This document shows positions 51,669-60,749 of a stretch of DNA of 64,000 nt, piece by piece. The stretch lies in assembly GCF_000622325.1 (NCBI RefSeq), contig NZ_JASE01000005.1, positions 3,720,001 to 3,784,000 on the forward strand, in the 5' to 3' direction. How positions within the stretch are numbered: the first letter of the stretch is position 1; every line of letters starts with the position of its first letter. The stretch is from Sulfitobacter geojensis. GTDB taxonomy: Bacteria > Pseudomonadota > Alphaproteobacteria > Rhodobacterales > Rhodobacteraceae. Position numbers and translations under genes: made by a program. Below the pieces are notes generated by a model, which did not search any database, was not told where the DNA came from, and was given only the letters and a program-made list of their open reading frames with translations.

Positions 51669-52658
51669 TTACTTCATCGCCTTGAAGCCGTCGACAATGG
51701 CCGCACCATCGTCACCCGCCGCTTCAAGCCATTCGGATGTCATCGTTGCGCCGATTTCGCGCAATTCGCCCATCAGCGCATCACCCGCCGGCGCAACAGT
51801 CATGCCGCCCTCGGCCAAGCCGTCCATGGTGAATTTTGTGTAATCTTTCGAGGCCTGCAAACCACGCGCCGAAGCTTCGCTTGCGCAGGTCGTGATCGCC
51901 GCTTTGTTGGCATCTGACACGCCGTCCCAAACGTCGTTGTTCACCATGACGTAGTTGTACGGCAACCAGGCGTCGACCTCATAGAAATGCGACAGGCTTT
52001 CCCAGACTTTGCGGTCATAACCGGTGGCACCGGAAGAGATCATCGATTCCGCAACACCGGTTGCAAACGCCTGTGAAATCTCTGCCGCTTCAATCGTCAC
52101 GGGCAACATGCCTGTCAGCTCTGCCAAACGTGCCGTAGCCGAGTTATAGGACCGGAACTTGGTGCCCGCCATATCCGCAACGCTGTTCACTTCCTTGTTG
52201 AAATACAGACCTTGTGGCGGCCATGGCACAGCATAAAGCATTGTCAGGTTCTGTTCGGCCAGCACTTCTTCAAGTTTCGGCTGGGCCGCTTTGAACAGTT
52301 TTGCACTATCGTCAAATGAAGGTGCAAGAAACGGAACGGAGTCAAAGCCGAAAACCGCATTTTCATTCTGGTGGCCGGATAGCAAACGCTCGCCAATCTG
52401 GACCTGACCTGTTTGGATCGCCCGCTTGATATCCGCGCCAGCAAACAGCGAACCGCCCGCATGCACAGTGATTTCGATGTCGCCATTGGTGCCCGCGGCA
52501 ACGCAATTGGCAAATTCAACGCCATTCTCTGAATGAAAGTTGGAGGCAGAATAGGCCATCGGCATGTCCCATTTTTCGGCCGCCATCGCAGGCAACGCGC
52601 CCGTCAGCGCCATGGCAGCAGTTGCCACACCTGTCATCAGTTTTGTTGTCAGTTTCAT
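51669..52658 (-). CDS. dctP: TRAP transporter substrate-binding protein (DctP type)
   Basis: A 329-aa periplasmic protein with signal peptide KLTTKLMTGVATAAMALTGA (cut after AMA). DctP-type blocks are the AEKWDMPMAYSASNFHSENG start of the mature protein, GVEFANCVAAGT and KFRSYNSATARLAELTGM, which holds the Arg that normally clamps a ligand carboxylate. The ATG at 52658 is preceded by AGGGAGA. The ligand is unknown; the neighbours suggest an amino-acid-derived or lactam acid. Confidence 0.92.
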   Translation of the reverse strand: MKLTTKLMTGVATAAMALTGALPAMAAEKWDMPMAYSASNFHSENGVEFANCVAAGTNGDIEITVHAGGSLFAGADIKRAIQTGQVQIGERLLSGHQNENAVFGFDSVPFLAPSFDDSAKLFKAAQPKLEEVLAEQNLTMLYAVPWPPQGLYFNKEVNSVADMAGTKFRSYNSATARLAELTGMLPVTIEAAEISQAFATGVAESMISSGATGYDRKVWESLSHFYEVDAWLPYNYVMVNNDVWDGVSDANKAAITTCASEASARGLQASKDYTKFTMDGLAEGGMTVAPAGDALMGELREIGATMTSEWLEAAGDDGAAIVDGFKAMK

Positions 52659-52702
52659 TGTCGTCTCCCTTTTGGTTTTTTGGTCGTGTGAAATCTGGTC
52701 GT

Positions 52703-53941
52703 TCAGGAAAATCTTTGTGGATGGTAGGGCGCAAGATCGGTGTTCACCTGCGCACCACTGATCAGTCCCGCAACCAAACGGCCCGTTTTCGGACCACCGG
52801 TCAGGCCGATGTGTTGATGCCCGAATGCCGTGAAAACGCCGGACTTGCCGACTTGTCCGATCAACGGCAGGCTGTCGGTGGTGGCCGGACGGTGGCCCAG
52901 CCATTCGATTTCGGATTTGGCTTTGAGGTTGGGAAAGGCTTTTGCCGCCTGCCGGCGCAGAAAGGCCAGCGGTGCCTTGGAAGCCCCTGCGTCCAGCCCG
53001 CCGAATTCGACGATACCGGCACAGCGCACCCCCTGCTCCATCGGGGTTGCCACGAATTTGCCGCTGGCAACCATCGTGGGGCGGGTCGGGCCGCCTGTCG
53101 CGTCTTCGAATACGATATGGTACCCGCGCTCCGCTTCCAGCGGCACGTTCAGACCCAGCTTGGCCATCATCGGTTTTGACCAGACACCCGTTGCCAGCAC
53201 AACTTCGCTACAGTTGACGGTGCCTTGCGTGGTGTGCACCGCTGACACAGCACCGCCGCTCAGGTCAAAATCTTTGACTTCAGCCTGCAGGATTGTGCCG
53301 CCCATCCCTTCGAATGCTTTTGCAAGCGCCTGAACATAGCCACCGGGGCTGCGGATATATCCGTGGTGTTTCATGATCGCCATACAGGTGATGTCATCGC
53401 CCAGTGCCGGTTCATAATCGCGCAAATCCTGACCTTCGATCAGCGTCGGGACAAATCCCGCCTCCTTGCGCAACGCCCATGTATAGCTTTCAGCGTCGAA
53501 AGCCGCGCGATTGGCATAAGCAAAACAATAATCACTTTCACTGACCCAATCACCCAAACCCAGGTCGTCGCACAGGCTTTTGTGCTGCTGCACCGCGTCG
53601 CCAACAATCGGGGTCAGTCCCAGTGCGATCCGGCGGGTATCCGCATCATTGGCATGCGCGAGATATTTGCGCAGCCACGGCAGCAGTTTGGGAAGATAAC
53701 GCCAGCGCATGAACAGCGGAAAGTCGGGGTCCATCAGCATTTTGGGCGCTTTGGCCAGCAATCCGGGCGCAGTCACCGGCACCATTGCACAGGCCGCAAG
53801 CACGCCAGCATTGCCATGCGACGTCCCGGTCCCCGGCGCACCGCGATCAATGACCGTTACGTTGATCCCTGCACGGCGCAGCCAGATGGCCGTGGAAACA
53901 CCAACAATCCCTGCACCGATTACGGCGACATGACGCGTCAT
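52703..53941 (-). CDS. D-amino acid dehydrogenase-like FAD oxidoreductase (DadA family)
   Basis: A 412-aa flavoprotein with the N-terminal FAD motif AVIGAGIVGVSTAIWLRRAG and the DAO-type C-terminal block LGHRPATTDSLPLIGQVGKS, then HQHIGLTGGPKTGRLVAGLI. It resembles the DadA group that oxidises D-amino acids to keto acids with electrons passed to the respiratory chain. It is the first gene of the long operon (then dctP, methyltransferase, dctQ, dctM, BASS carrier, pxpBCA). A D-amino acid or imino acid is the likely substrate. Confidence 0.9.
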   Translation of the reverse strand: MTRHVAVIGAGIVGVSTAIWLRRAGINVTVIDRGAPGTGTSHGNAGVLAACAMVPVTAPGLLAKAPKMLMDPDFPLFMRWRYLPKLLPWLRKYLAHANDADTRRIALGLTPIVGDAVQQHKSLCDDLGLGDWVSESDYCFAYANRAAFDAESYTWALRKEAGFVPTLIEGQDLRDYEPALGDDITCMAIMKHHGYIRSPGGYVQALAKAFEGMGGTILQAEVKDFDLSGGAVSAVHTTQGTVNCSEVVLATGVWSKPMMAKLGLNVPLEAERGYHIVFEDATGGPTRPTMVASGKFVATPMEQGVRCAGIVEFGGLDAGASKAPLAFLRRQAAKAFPNLKAKSEIEWLGHRPATTDSLPLIGQVGKSGVFTAFGHQHIGLTGGPKTGRLVAGLISGAQVNTDLAPYHPQRFS

Positions 53942-54012
53942 GCACGCGCCTTAAATTTGCATTTTGTCTTCAAAGTCGATTCTCCCCACGCTTATCTTGG
54001 CATGGAAAATTC

Positions 54013-54031
54013 AAACATCAACAAAATGTTT
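54013..54031. promoter_or_regulatory. Inverted repeat in the divergent dadA-like/racemase region
   Basis: AAACAT and ATGTTT are separated by 7 nt in an AT-rich stretch between the two divergent genes. It may be an operator for a shared regulator; nothing else in the 150-bp gap stands out. Weak evidence. Confidence 0.3.
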
Positions 54032-54091
54032 ATAAATTGTCATCGTTATTTATGGGCTGCACAATTTTTGACACCCAGACAGGTCTGCGTC

Positions 54092-54814
54092 ATGGTTTGC
54101 CACCTGCGAAAAGGACGAAGCACGTTGGTAAACACCCAAGCACCGTTAGGCATCTTGATGCTCGACACCCGTTTTCCGCGTATTCTGGGGGATGTGGGGA
54201 ATGCGGACACCTGGCCGTTTCCGGTGCACTATGGCGTCGTGAAAGGTGCCACCCCGCAGGCAATTGTCTGCGATGACATCGAACCCTTCGTGCAGGAATT
54301 CATTGCCGTCGGGCGTGATTTGGTAGCCCAAGGATGCAACGGCATCGCGACAACCTGTGGCTTTCTGGCGCTGATCCGCCCGCGCCTTGCTGCCGCTTTG
54401 GGCGCACCAGTGGCCGCCTCCGCGCTCGAACAGGCAGGCCAGATCGCACCGATGCTGGCACCGGATCAACAGCTGGGCATCCTCACCATTTCTGCAGAAT
54501 CCCTGACACCTGCCCATCTGGGCGCAGCGGGCGTGCCGCCGGAGACGCCTGTACAGGGTATGGAAAACAGCCGCTTTGCCGCCGCAATTCTGGGCAACGA
54601 ACCCACATTGGATGTCGAAAGAGCGCATCAGGAAATGGTGAGAGCCGCGCAAAACCTTGTTGCGCAGAACCCTTCGGTCGGAGCGATTATTCTGGAATGC
54701 ACCAATATGGTCCCCTATGCGCCCGACATCGCGCGCGCGACCGGTCGCGGCGTCTTTTCGATCTACACCTATCTGCGATGGTTTCACGCAGGGCTTACGC
54801 CACAGGTTTTCTAA
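54092..54814 (+). CDS. Aspartate/glutamate racemase family protein
   Basis: The 240-aa product has the two catalytic cysteines of cofactor-independent racemases: GIATTCGFLAL and IILECTNMVPY, and begins with a LGILMLDTRFPRILGDVGN region. It would invert the alpha carbon of an acidic amino acid or related compound such as a hydantoin. The ATG at 54092 is used; a TTG at 54125, preceded by AAGGA, is nearly as good. It is divergent from the DadA-like gene and convergent with the GMC gene, overlapping that stop by 4 nt. Confidence 0.85.
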   Translation: MVCHLRKGRSTLVNTQAPLGILMLDTRFPRILGDVGNADTWPFPVHYGVVKGATPQAIVCDDIEPFVQEFIAVGRDLVAQGCNGIATTCGFLALIRPRLAAALGAPVAASALEQAGQIAPMLAPDQQLGILTISAESLTPAHLGAAGVPPETPVQGMENSRFAAAILGNEPTLDVERAHQEMVRAAQNLVAQNPSVGAIILECTNMVPYAPDIARATGRGVFSIYTYLRWFHAGLTPQVF

Positions 54815-56409
54815 CGCGCATCTTCCAAAATGAGGTCGCTGGCTTTTTCACCGATCATAATGGCAGGCGCGTTGGTATTGCCGGACACGATTTCAGGCAT
54901 GATCGAACAGTCGGCCACGCGCAGTCCCGCAACCCCGTGCACCCGCAAGCGCGCATCAACCACAGCGTCCGGCCCCTGTCCCATCTTACAGGTGCCCGTC
55001 GGATGGTAGATCGAGGCCGTATTGTCACGCGCCCAGTCCAGCGTGTCGTCGTAGTTGTCGATGTCGAGACTGGAGTGAGGCCGGAATTCTTCGGATATTT
55101 TGGAGGTCAGCGGCGCATTACGTGCAATCCTGCGGGCAATGTTCACACCTGCGACGATGGTGTCACAATCGGTCTTGGTCGACAGATAATTCGGAATGAT
55201 CTTGGGATAGGCGCGCGGGTCGCCGCTGCCCAGCCGGATCTCGCCCTTGCTTTCGGGGCGCAGCTGGCAAACCGACATGGTAAAAGCGGAAAACCTGTCC
55301 GCGCCCTTGCCGGGGTTTTCGGCGGACAAGGGTTGTACATGAAACTGAATGTCGGGTGTTTCCAGATCATCACGGGTCTTAAGGAAACCCGTGGCCAGAC
55401 TGGCCGCCATAGTCATCGGACCAGCGCGGAACATCGCAAATTTCAGCCCGATCTTGGCCTGTCCCCAAAGTGACGAAACTTCGTCATTCAGTGTCGGTTC
55501 ATGGGTTTTATAGACCAGCCGCGCTTGCAGATGATCCTGCATGTTTTTACCGACGCCGTGCAGTTCCTTTTGCACGCTGATGCCGTGCTCGGCGAGTTGA
55601 TCGGCCTCGCCGATGCCGGACAACATTAGCAATTGCGGCGAATTGATCGCCCCGCCACATAACACCACTTCGCGGGCCGCCTGCACCTCATGCTGCGTGC
55701 CGCTGCGGTCTGTGTAAAGCACGCCGGTCGCGCGGTTGTCCTTGATCACAACCTTGTCGACCTGTGCATGGGTAATGATTTGAAGATTGGGCCGTTTTTT
55801 GATCGGGTTAAGATAGGCCACGGCCGCGGAGCACCGCCAACCGTTGCGCGATGTCAGCTGGAAAAACCCAACGCCTTCCTGATCCGCCCCGTTGTAATCC
55901 GAGTTGAACTTATACCCCGCCGCCTGTGCCGCCGCGACCCATGCATCCGTGATCGGCCGCTGGATACGCATGTTACTGACGGACAGCGGCCCCTGATCCC
56001 CGTGAAAGGCATCAGCCCCGCGTTCGTTTTTTTCGGCCCGCTTGAACAACGGCAGCACGTCGTCCCAGCCCCAGCCCGTGTTCCCCATTTGCCGCCAGCG
56101 GTCATAATCCTGCGCCTGTCCGCGCACATATAACAATCCGTTCAACGATGACGATCCGCCCAGAACCTTGCCACGCGGCCATTCGATCGACCGCCCGTTC
56201 AGCCCCGGATCAGGTTCGGTTTTGTAACACCAATCCACTTTGGGATTGTGGATGGTTTTGAAATAGCCAACCGGAATGTGGATCCACGGATTAAGATCAC
56301 GTCCTCCCGCCTCAAGTAGAATCACTTTGTTTTTGGGATCGGCACTGAGCCTGTTGGCCAGAACGCAGCCCGCAGAACCCGCACCAACCACGATGAAATC
56401 AGCATTCAC
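54811..56409 (-). CDS. GMC-family alcohol oxidoreductase (choline dehydrogenase-like)
   Basis: A 532-aa flavoprotein. The FAD motif is [19 protein letters not shown] signature 1 is [18 protein letters not shown]; the catalytic His block is [11 protein letters not shown], and the ending [20 protein letters not shown] is typical. It oxidises primary alcohols to aldehydes; BetA-like sequence does not prove choline as the substrate. The start is GTG at 56409, with GGGAGG 9 nt upstream. It lies divergent from a TRAP operon that could import its substrate. Confidence 0.93.
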   Translation of the reverse strand: MNADFIVVGAGSAGCVLANRLSADPKNKVILLEAGGRDLNPWIHIPVGYFKTIHNPKVDWCYKTEPDPGLNGRSIEWPRGKVLGGSSSLNGLLYVRGQAQDYDRWRQMGNTGWGWDDVLPLFKRAEKNERGADAFHGDQGPLSVSNMRIQRPITDAWVAAAQAAGYKFNSDYNGADQEGVGFFQLTSRNGWRCSAAVAYLNPIKKRPNLQIITHAQVDKVVIKDNRATGVLYTDRSGTQHEVQAAREVVLCGGAINSPQLLMLSGIGEADQLAEHGISVQKELHGVGKNMQDHLQARLVYKTHEPTLNDEVSSLWGQAKIGLKFAMFRAGPMTMAASLATGFLKTRDDLETPDIQFHVQPLSAENPGKGADRFSAFTMSVCQLRPESKGEIRLGSGDPRAYPKIIPNYLSTKTDCDTIVAGVNIARRIARNAPLTSKISEEFRPHSSLDIDNYDDTLDWARDNTASIYHPTGTCKMGQGPDAVVDARLRVHGVAGLRVADCSIMPEIVSGNTNAPAIMIGEKASDLILEDAR

Positions 56410-56527
56410 TTTCAGAAACCTCCCTTAGGTAAAGAAAATTCTATACAGAAGCTTCTTTTCGCGCTAGTGTTTTTTGAAACTATAAGTCTCATTAATTGAC
56501 AAAAAGATTCAACCGGGAGGAACTACA
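56410..56527. promoter_or_regulatory. Divergent promoter region for the GMC gene and the second TRAP operon
   Basis: The 118-bp gap is AT-rich and contains a 10-bp palindrome AGAAGCTTCT (56447-56456), which could bind the IclR-type regulator encoded after the operon. GGGAGG (for the GMC gene, about 56419) and GGGAGG (for dctP, about 56515) mark the two ribosome-binding sites. Confidence 0.4.
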
Positions 56528-57760
56528 ATGAAAATATCTGATAAACTGGGCGGAATTTCGCGGCGCGATCTGTTCCGTGTGGCAGGCCAATACGGCATGT
56601 CATCCACTTTGCTGGCCGCGGGCAGCTTTGGTGGTGCGATGAGTCTTGCCAATCTGGCGAGTGCGGCGGAATCGTCCTACGAAAAGCGCTTTAAGAAGGA
56701 AGCGAAGTTCACATTCAAATTCGGTGCCGCCGGATTTAACGAACGTAACCTATTGATTGAACGCGCAGGTTGCCTTGAATTTGCCCGCGATCTGGAAAGC
56801 CGAACAGACGGCGAGATCCGCGTAGAATTCATCGGTGACAACCAGATTTGCGGTCAAACTTCTTGCGTCGAAAAGACCCAGCAAGGGATCGTGGACATCT
56901 ATGCCGCCTCCACCCAGAACTCTGCCGGTGGCGCGCCCTACCTCAACGTGCTCGACTATGCCTACATGTTCCGCAACCGTGCGGATCAGTACCATTTCCT
57001 TTATTCACCAGAATCAGCAAAGCTGCTGCGCGAACCATATGAAAAGCGCCACGGTCTGAAATTCCTGTTCTCACACGCCGAACTGCGCGGCATTCAGCTG
57101 GGTCTGGCTTGGGAAGACAAAGACACTGTGACATCGGTCGAACAGCTGGCCGGCACCAAGAACCGCGTCACCGGCACACAGCTGGGCCGCATCGCGATGG
57201 AAGCGATGAACCTCAATCCGGTGCCTGTAGCATGGGAAGAAACCCTTGATGGTCTCAAGCAAGGTCTGATTGATGGCGCGGAAACCTGGGCCTCTGCCGT
57301 GGCCTACGCCAACATGTCCCCCGTTGTGTCTCAATCGGTTCACCTGAACTTCTTCTGCGGGACAGAACACACAGCGATGTCGGCCAAAGCTTTTGATTCG
57401 CTTGGCGGTGAATTGCAGGATGCGGTGATGGAATCGTCCTATCTTGCGCAGGTCCACGTTCAGGCTGCAAACGAAGCGGCGCTGGTCAAAACAGTGGGCC
57501 AGTCCGATCCGCAACTGCCCGGCACCATCTTTGCCCAGAACAATGTGCGCAATGCCTTCCTTTCCGACGCCGAAATTAAAAAGGCCGAGGAAATGTGTTC
57601 GCCCGAGTATCAGCCACAGCTGTGGGAAGAATGGCGCGAGCGGCTTAACGGCTGGTCCGGCGGTCACGACACCTATCAGGAAATCTATGACTCCGTGCGC
57701 ACCCTGCCCGCGGATACCCTGCCGGAAAACGTTGAACCGCGTCGCTGGTGGAAATCATAA
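56528..57760 (+). CDS. TRAP transporter substrate-binding protein with a Tat signal (second system)
   Basis: A 410-aa periplasmic protein. Its start has a twin-arginine signal, ISRRDLFRVAG, followed by a hydrophobic stretch ending near LASAAES. The mature part has TRAP-binding-protein blocks FGAAGFNERNLLIERAGCLE, then QQGIVDIYAASTQNSAGGAP and NRVTGTQLGRIAMEAMNLNP. Tat export suggests it folds or takes up a cofactor before export, which is less common for DctP. The gene has GGGAGG before its ATG and precedes the two permease genes. Confidence 0.9.
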   Translation: MKISDKLGGISRRDLFRVAGQYGMSSTLLAAGSFGGAMSLANLASAAESSYEKRFKKEAKFTFKFGAAGFNERNLLIERAGCLEFARDLESRTDGEIRVEFIGDNQICGQTSCVEKTQQGIVDIYAASTQNSAGGAPYLNVLDYAYMFRNRADQYHFLYSPESAKLLREPYEKRHGLKFLFSHAELRGIQLGLAWEDKDTVTSVEQLAGTKNRVTGTQLGRIAMEAMNLNPVPVAWEETLDGLKQGLIDGAETWASAVAYANMSPVVSQSVHLNFFCGTEHTAMSAKAFDSLGGELQDAVMESSYLAQVHVQAANEAALVKTVGQSDPQLPGTIFAQNNVRNAFLSDAEIKKAEEMCSPEYQPQLWEEWRERLNGWSGGHDTYQEIYDSVRTLPADTLPENVEPRRWWKS

Positions 57761-57784
57761 CAGAGCCGGATTAGGCTAAAATCT

Positions 57785-57817
57785 GGGGCCGGTCTTCTTG
57801 CGGGGGCCGGCCCTTTT
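57785..57817 (+). terminator. Hairpin after the second dctP (attenuator)
   Basis: GGGCCGG (57786-57792) pairs with CCGGCCC (57807-57813), then TTTT. The loop is 14 nt. It sits between the binding-protein and permease genes, at the same relative place as the hairpin in the first TRAP operon. Confidence 0.5.
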
Positions 57818-57870
57818 GACTTCGCTATCGGGAGACTAGCGCAGGTCGGACACCTTTGGGAGGAACGGGT

Positions 57871-58539
57871 ATGTCAATTTGGGCCGAAGCGGGAGCCGTC
57901 ATTCCCGCAATTTTTGCAGGGAGCGCATGGAAAATGCGCGATGCCTTTTATACCGACGGGATGTGGGTCGTCTGCTTTTTCATAACGTTGATCGGGGGCA
58001 TTCTGGCCAACCAGTTCTTCAAACGTCTGCCCTTTATGGACAGGCATCTGGAACGCGGGATCGCCGTCGCAACCTATCTGATGATCGCCGCGATTATTTT
58101 CTGGGGCGTCATCGACCGGTTTATCTTTTCAAGCCAATGGTCTGGGTCGACCACTGTGCCGCCCTTCCTGTTCATGATCATGGCATGGTTTGGCTGTTCC
58201 TATAACGTCCGCCTGCGCACCCACCTCAGCTTTAGTGAGTTCCGCGCCAATATGAAGCCCAAGGGCCAAATGGCCGCGCTGACGCTCGACGGTGTGTTGT
58301 GGTTCGGTTTCTGCTGGATCGCCATCACGACATCCCTGCGCTTTACCGCCTATTCGGCGGATAATTTCCAACTGGTCGATGGCGTGGATAACACGATGAA
58401 ATGGTGGTTCTACATCACCGTGCCGGTGGCCTTTATCCTGATGTCAGGTCGCGTCGTCGGCAACTGGCTGGACGATTGGAAAAACTACAAGGCGGGCAAC
58501 CAGATCATTCAAACAGCGGTTATCGGGGGGGAAGTCTGA
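57871..58539 (+). CDS. TRAP transporter small permease (second system)
   Basis: A 222-aa membrane protein with about four helices, somewhat longer than the usual 160-180-aa DctQ. It has the DctQ-like block PPFLFMIMAWFGCSYNVRLR followed by THLSFSEFRANM. The ATG at 57871 has GGGAGGA upstream. Its stop overlaps the start of the large permease by one base (TGATG), so the two are coupled. Confidence 0.88.
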   Translation: MSIWAEAGAVIPAIFAGSAWKMRDAFYTDGMWVVCFFITLIGGILANQFFKRLPFMDRHLERGIAVATYLMIAAIIFWGVIDRFIFSSQWSGSTTVPPFLFMIMAWFGCSYNVRLRTHLSFSEFRANMKPKGQMAALTLDGVLWFGFCWIAITTSLRFTAYSADNFQLVDGVDNTMKWWFYITVPVAFILMSGRVVGNWLDDWKNYKAGNQIIQTAVIGGEV

Positions 58540-59930
58540 TGTCAGACGGTACATGGGTCACACTTATCTCATTGGCGGTGACGATCTTTTTCATGCTGGG
58601 CACACCAGTGTTGCTGGTCATTTTTTATTGGGTCATCGGCTGTAGCTTTGTCATCGGCCTGCCTCTGGATAACACCGGCAACGAACTTCTTAACGTCTTT
58701 AACAAGGGCTTTGCCCTTCTCGCCATGCCGCTGTTCATTCTGACGGGGGATTTGATTAACCAATCCGGTATCGCACGAAGGCTATCGGATTTTGCCTATG
58801 CCTGTCTGGGCTGGTTGCGCGGCGGTCTGGCCATGGCAGCGATTGCCGCCTGTGGTCTCTTCGCGGCGATATCGGGGTCGAATTCCGCCACCACGGCAAC
58901 CATCGGATCGATGTTGCATCCTGAAATGGTTAAAGGCGGCTATGACGAACGTTTCTCTGCGGCGACAGCTGCGGCGGGCGGTACGGTAGGGATCATCATC
59001 CCGCCCTCGATCATCTTTATCGTCTACGGATTCCTGATGAACCTGCCGATTTCGGAACTGTTCATCGCGGGCATTGTGCCCGGTGCGCTAATGGTGCTGG
59101 GCATGATGACAGCGGCCTTTATCATCTGCACCGTAAACGGCTGGGGCTTTCTGATCACCCTTTCACCTTGGCGCGTGTTCAAAACCGCCGTGGGCGCGTG
59201 GCTGGGTTTCTTCGCCATCGGCCTGGTGCTTTGGGGGATCTACACTGGCAAGTTTTCCCCAACCGAAGCGGCGGGCGTGACGGTCGGCTTCTGCATCATC
59301 GTCGGTCTGATCTGTTTCCCGATCAACAAACTGATGGGCAGTGACCCGGACCAGCCCGTCAGCCAGAAAAGCCTGTTGTCGATGATCGTCGTCGAAGGCT
59401 TCACACTACCCAGTCTGCCCGCCATTGTCTCACGATCGGCGCAGATCACCGGCATTCTGGTGCCCTTGATTGCGGTTTCCGTGGCCATGCAACAGGTGCT
59501 GTCCTCGCTGGGGGCCAAGGAAACCATCGGTGATTTTGTCACCGGCATGGGCGGGTATTACGCGGTGCTTTTCACCTCGATGGCGATTGTCTTTATCACC
59601 GGCATGATCCTTGAATCCCTACCCGTTACGATCATCCTTGCACCGATCCTTGCGCCGATTGCCGTGTCGGTTGGCATCGATCCCATCCACTTTGCGGTGA
59701 TCTTTCTTGTCGGGGCGTCAATCGGGTTCATCACGCCGCCTTACGGGCTGAACCTTTATGTCGCGTCCGGGGTGACGGGTGTCCCGTATTTCCGTCTGCT
59801 ACGCTACGCTACGATGTATCTTGTCGCGCTGATTTCCGTATGGTTCTGTGTCGCTTTGATGCCGTCACTGTCCAAGACCTTGCTGCCGGGTGGCGGAATC
59901 TTTGAAATTCTGTCAGGTGGAGGCGGGTAA
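58539..59930 (+). CDS. TRAP transporter large permease (second system)
   Basis: A 463-aa DctM-type protein with about 12 helices. Blocks include LAMPLFILTGDLINQSGIAR, AAISGSNSATTATIGSMLHP, GGTVGIIIPPSIIFIVYGFL and IGFITPPYGLNLYVASGVTG. The ATG at 58539 is chosen because it overlaps the small permease stop. The operon pairs with the divergent GMC oxidoreductase and is followed by an IclR-type regulator gene, together forming a likely import-and-oxidise unit. Confidence 0.95.
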   Translation: MSDGTWVTLISLAVTIFFMLGTPVLLVIFYWVIGCSFVIGLPLDNTGNELLNVFNKGFALLAMPLFILTGDLINQSGIARRLSDFAYACLGWLRGGLAMAAIAACGLFAAISGSNSATTATIGSMLHPEMVKGGYDERFSAATAAAGGTVGIIIPPSIIFIVYGFLMNLPISELFIAGIVPGALMVLGMMTAAFIICTVNGWGFLITLSPWRVFKTAVGAWLGFFAIGLVLWGIYTGKFSPTEAAGVTVGFCIIVGLICFPINKLMGSDPDQPVSQKSLLSMIVVEGFTLPSLPAIVSRSAQITGILVPLIAVSVAMQQVLSSLGAKETIGDFVTGMGGYYAVLFTSMAIVFITGMILESLPVTIILAPILAPIAVSVGIDPIHFAVIFLVGASIGFITPPYGLNLYVASGVTGVPYFRLLRYATMYLVALISVWFCVALMPSLSKTLLPGGGIFEILSGGGG

Positions 59931-59975
59931 TGGGTCTTGCTCCCGGCAAACCAATAATGAAGTGAGACCATAAAA

Positions 59976-60749
59976 ATGCCCGACGCGCGCGATTCCGACA
60001 AAGCAATCCCAACCAATCTACGGTTGCTTTTGCTGCTGGAAGAAGTTGCGCGCGTTGGCGTTCCTGTCACCCCCACCGCCACAAACGAGGTGCTGGGCCT
60101 TCCCAAGCCAACGGTGCATCGCCTGTTCCACAGGTTGGAGGAAGAAGGATTCCTGCAGCGCGACGTGGACGGGCGGTCCTATTCCGCCGGACAGCGGCTG
60201 CGCAAGCTTTCCGCCAACGTTCTGTCGTCCTCGCGCATCCGCGTTGCGCGCCTTGCCGTGCTGCATGCGCTGACCGATGACGTGGGCGAGACCTGTAATA
60301 TCGCCACAGCGGACCGCGACGGCATGCTTTACATTGATCGGGTCGAAACCAAATGGCCGCTACGCATCCAGCTTCCCATCGGCACGACTGTCCCGTTTCA
60401 CTGCACGGCCAGCGGCAAGATGTACCTGTCCTCCCTGTCTCCGCGCCATCTGGCCAAATTTCTGTCGTCGGCCGCGCTTGAGGCGCACACAGACAAGACA
60501 CTCACCACATCCGATGCGTTGATGGCAGAGGTCGCGACCATCAGGGAACGCGGCTATTCAACCGACAACGAAGAATTCATGAACGGCATGGTCGCCGTTG
60601 CCGTGCCGATCCGCGATGATCTGGGGCGGTTGATGTCCACCATTTCGCTGCATGCACCCGACCAACGGGTCAGTGTGTCCGACCTTGAAAACCATCTGGA
60701 TCGCTTGCGCAGCGCCGCGCAGGATCTGTCAGAGATGATGCAAAGCTGA
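59976..60749 (+). CDS. IclR-family transcriptional regulator
   Basis: A 257-aa protein with an N-terminal winged helix (LLLLEEVARVGVPVTPTATN, then GLPKPTVHRLFHRLEEEGFL) and the IclR effector domain (VGETCNIATADRDGMLYIDR; CTASGKMYLSSLSPRH; RERGYSTDNEEFMNGMVAVA). These regulators bind a catabolic substrate and control a nearby operon. It is 45 nt behind the TRAP permease gene and most likely regulates it and the GMC gene. It ends with a 21-nt overlap with the convergent YcaQ-like gene. Confidence 0.93.
   Translation: MPDARDSDKAIPTNLRLLLLLEEVARVGVPVTPTATNEVLGLPKPTVHRLFHRLEEEGFLQRDVDGRSYSAGQRLRKLSANVLSSSRIRVARLAVLHALTDDVGETCNIATADRDGMLYIDRVETKWPLRIQLPIGTTVPFHCTASGKMYLSSLSPRHLAKFLSSAALEAHTDKTLTTSDALMAEVATIRERGYSTDNEEFMNGMVAVAVPIRDDLGRLMSTISLHAPDQRVSVSDLENHLDRLRSAAQDLSEMMQS

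Noticed and set aside
56447..56456. AGAAGCTTCT palindrome as an IclR operator
   Set aside because: Only 10 bp and unlike operators I know for this family; kept as a note in the promoter entry.
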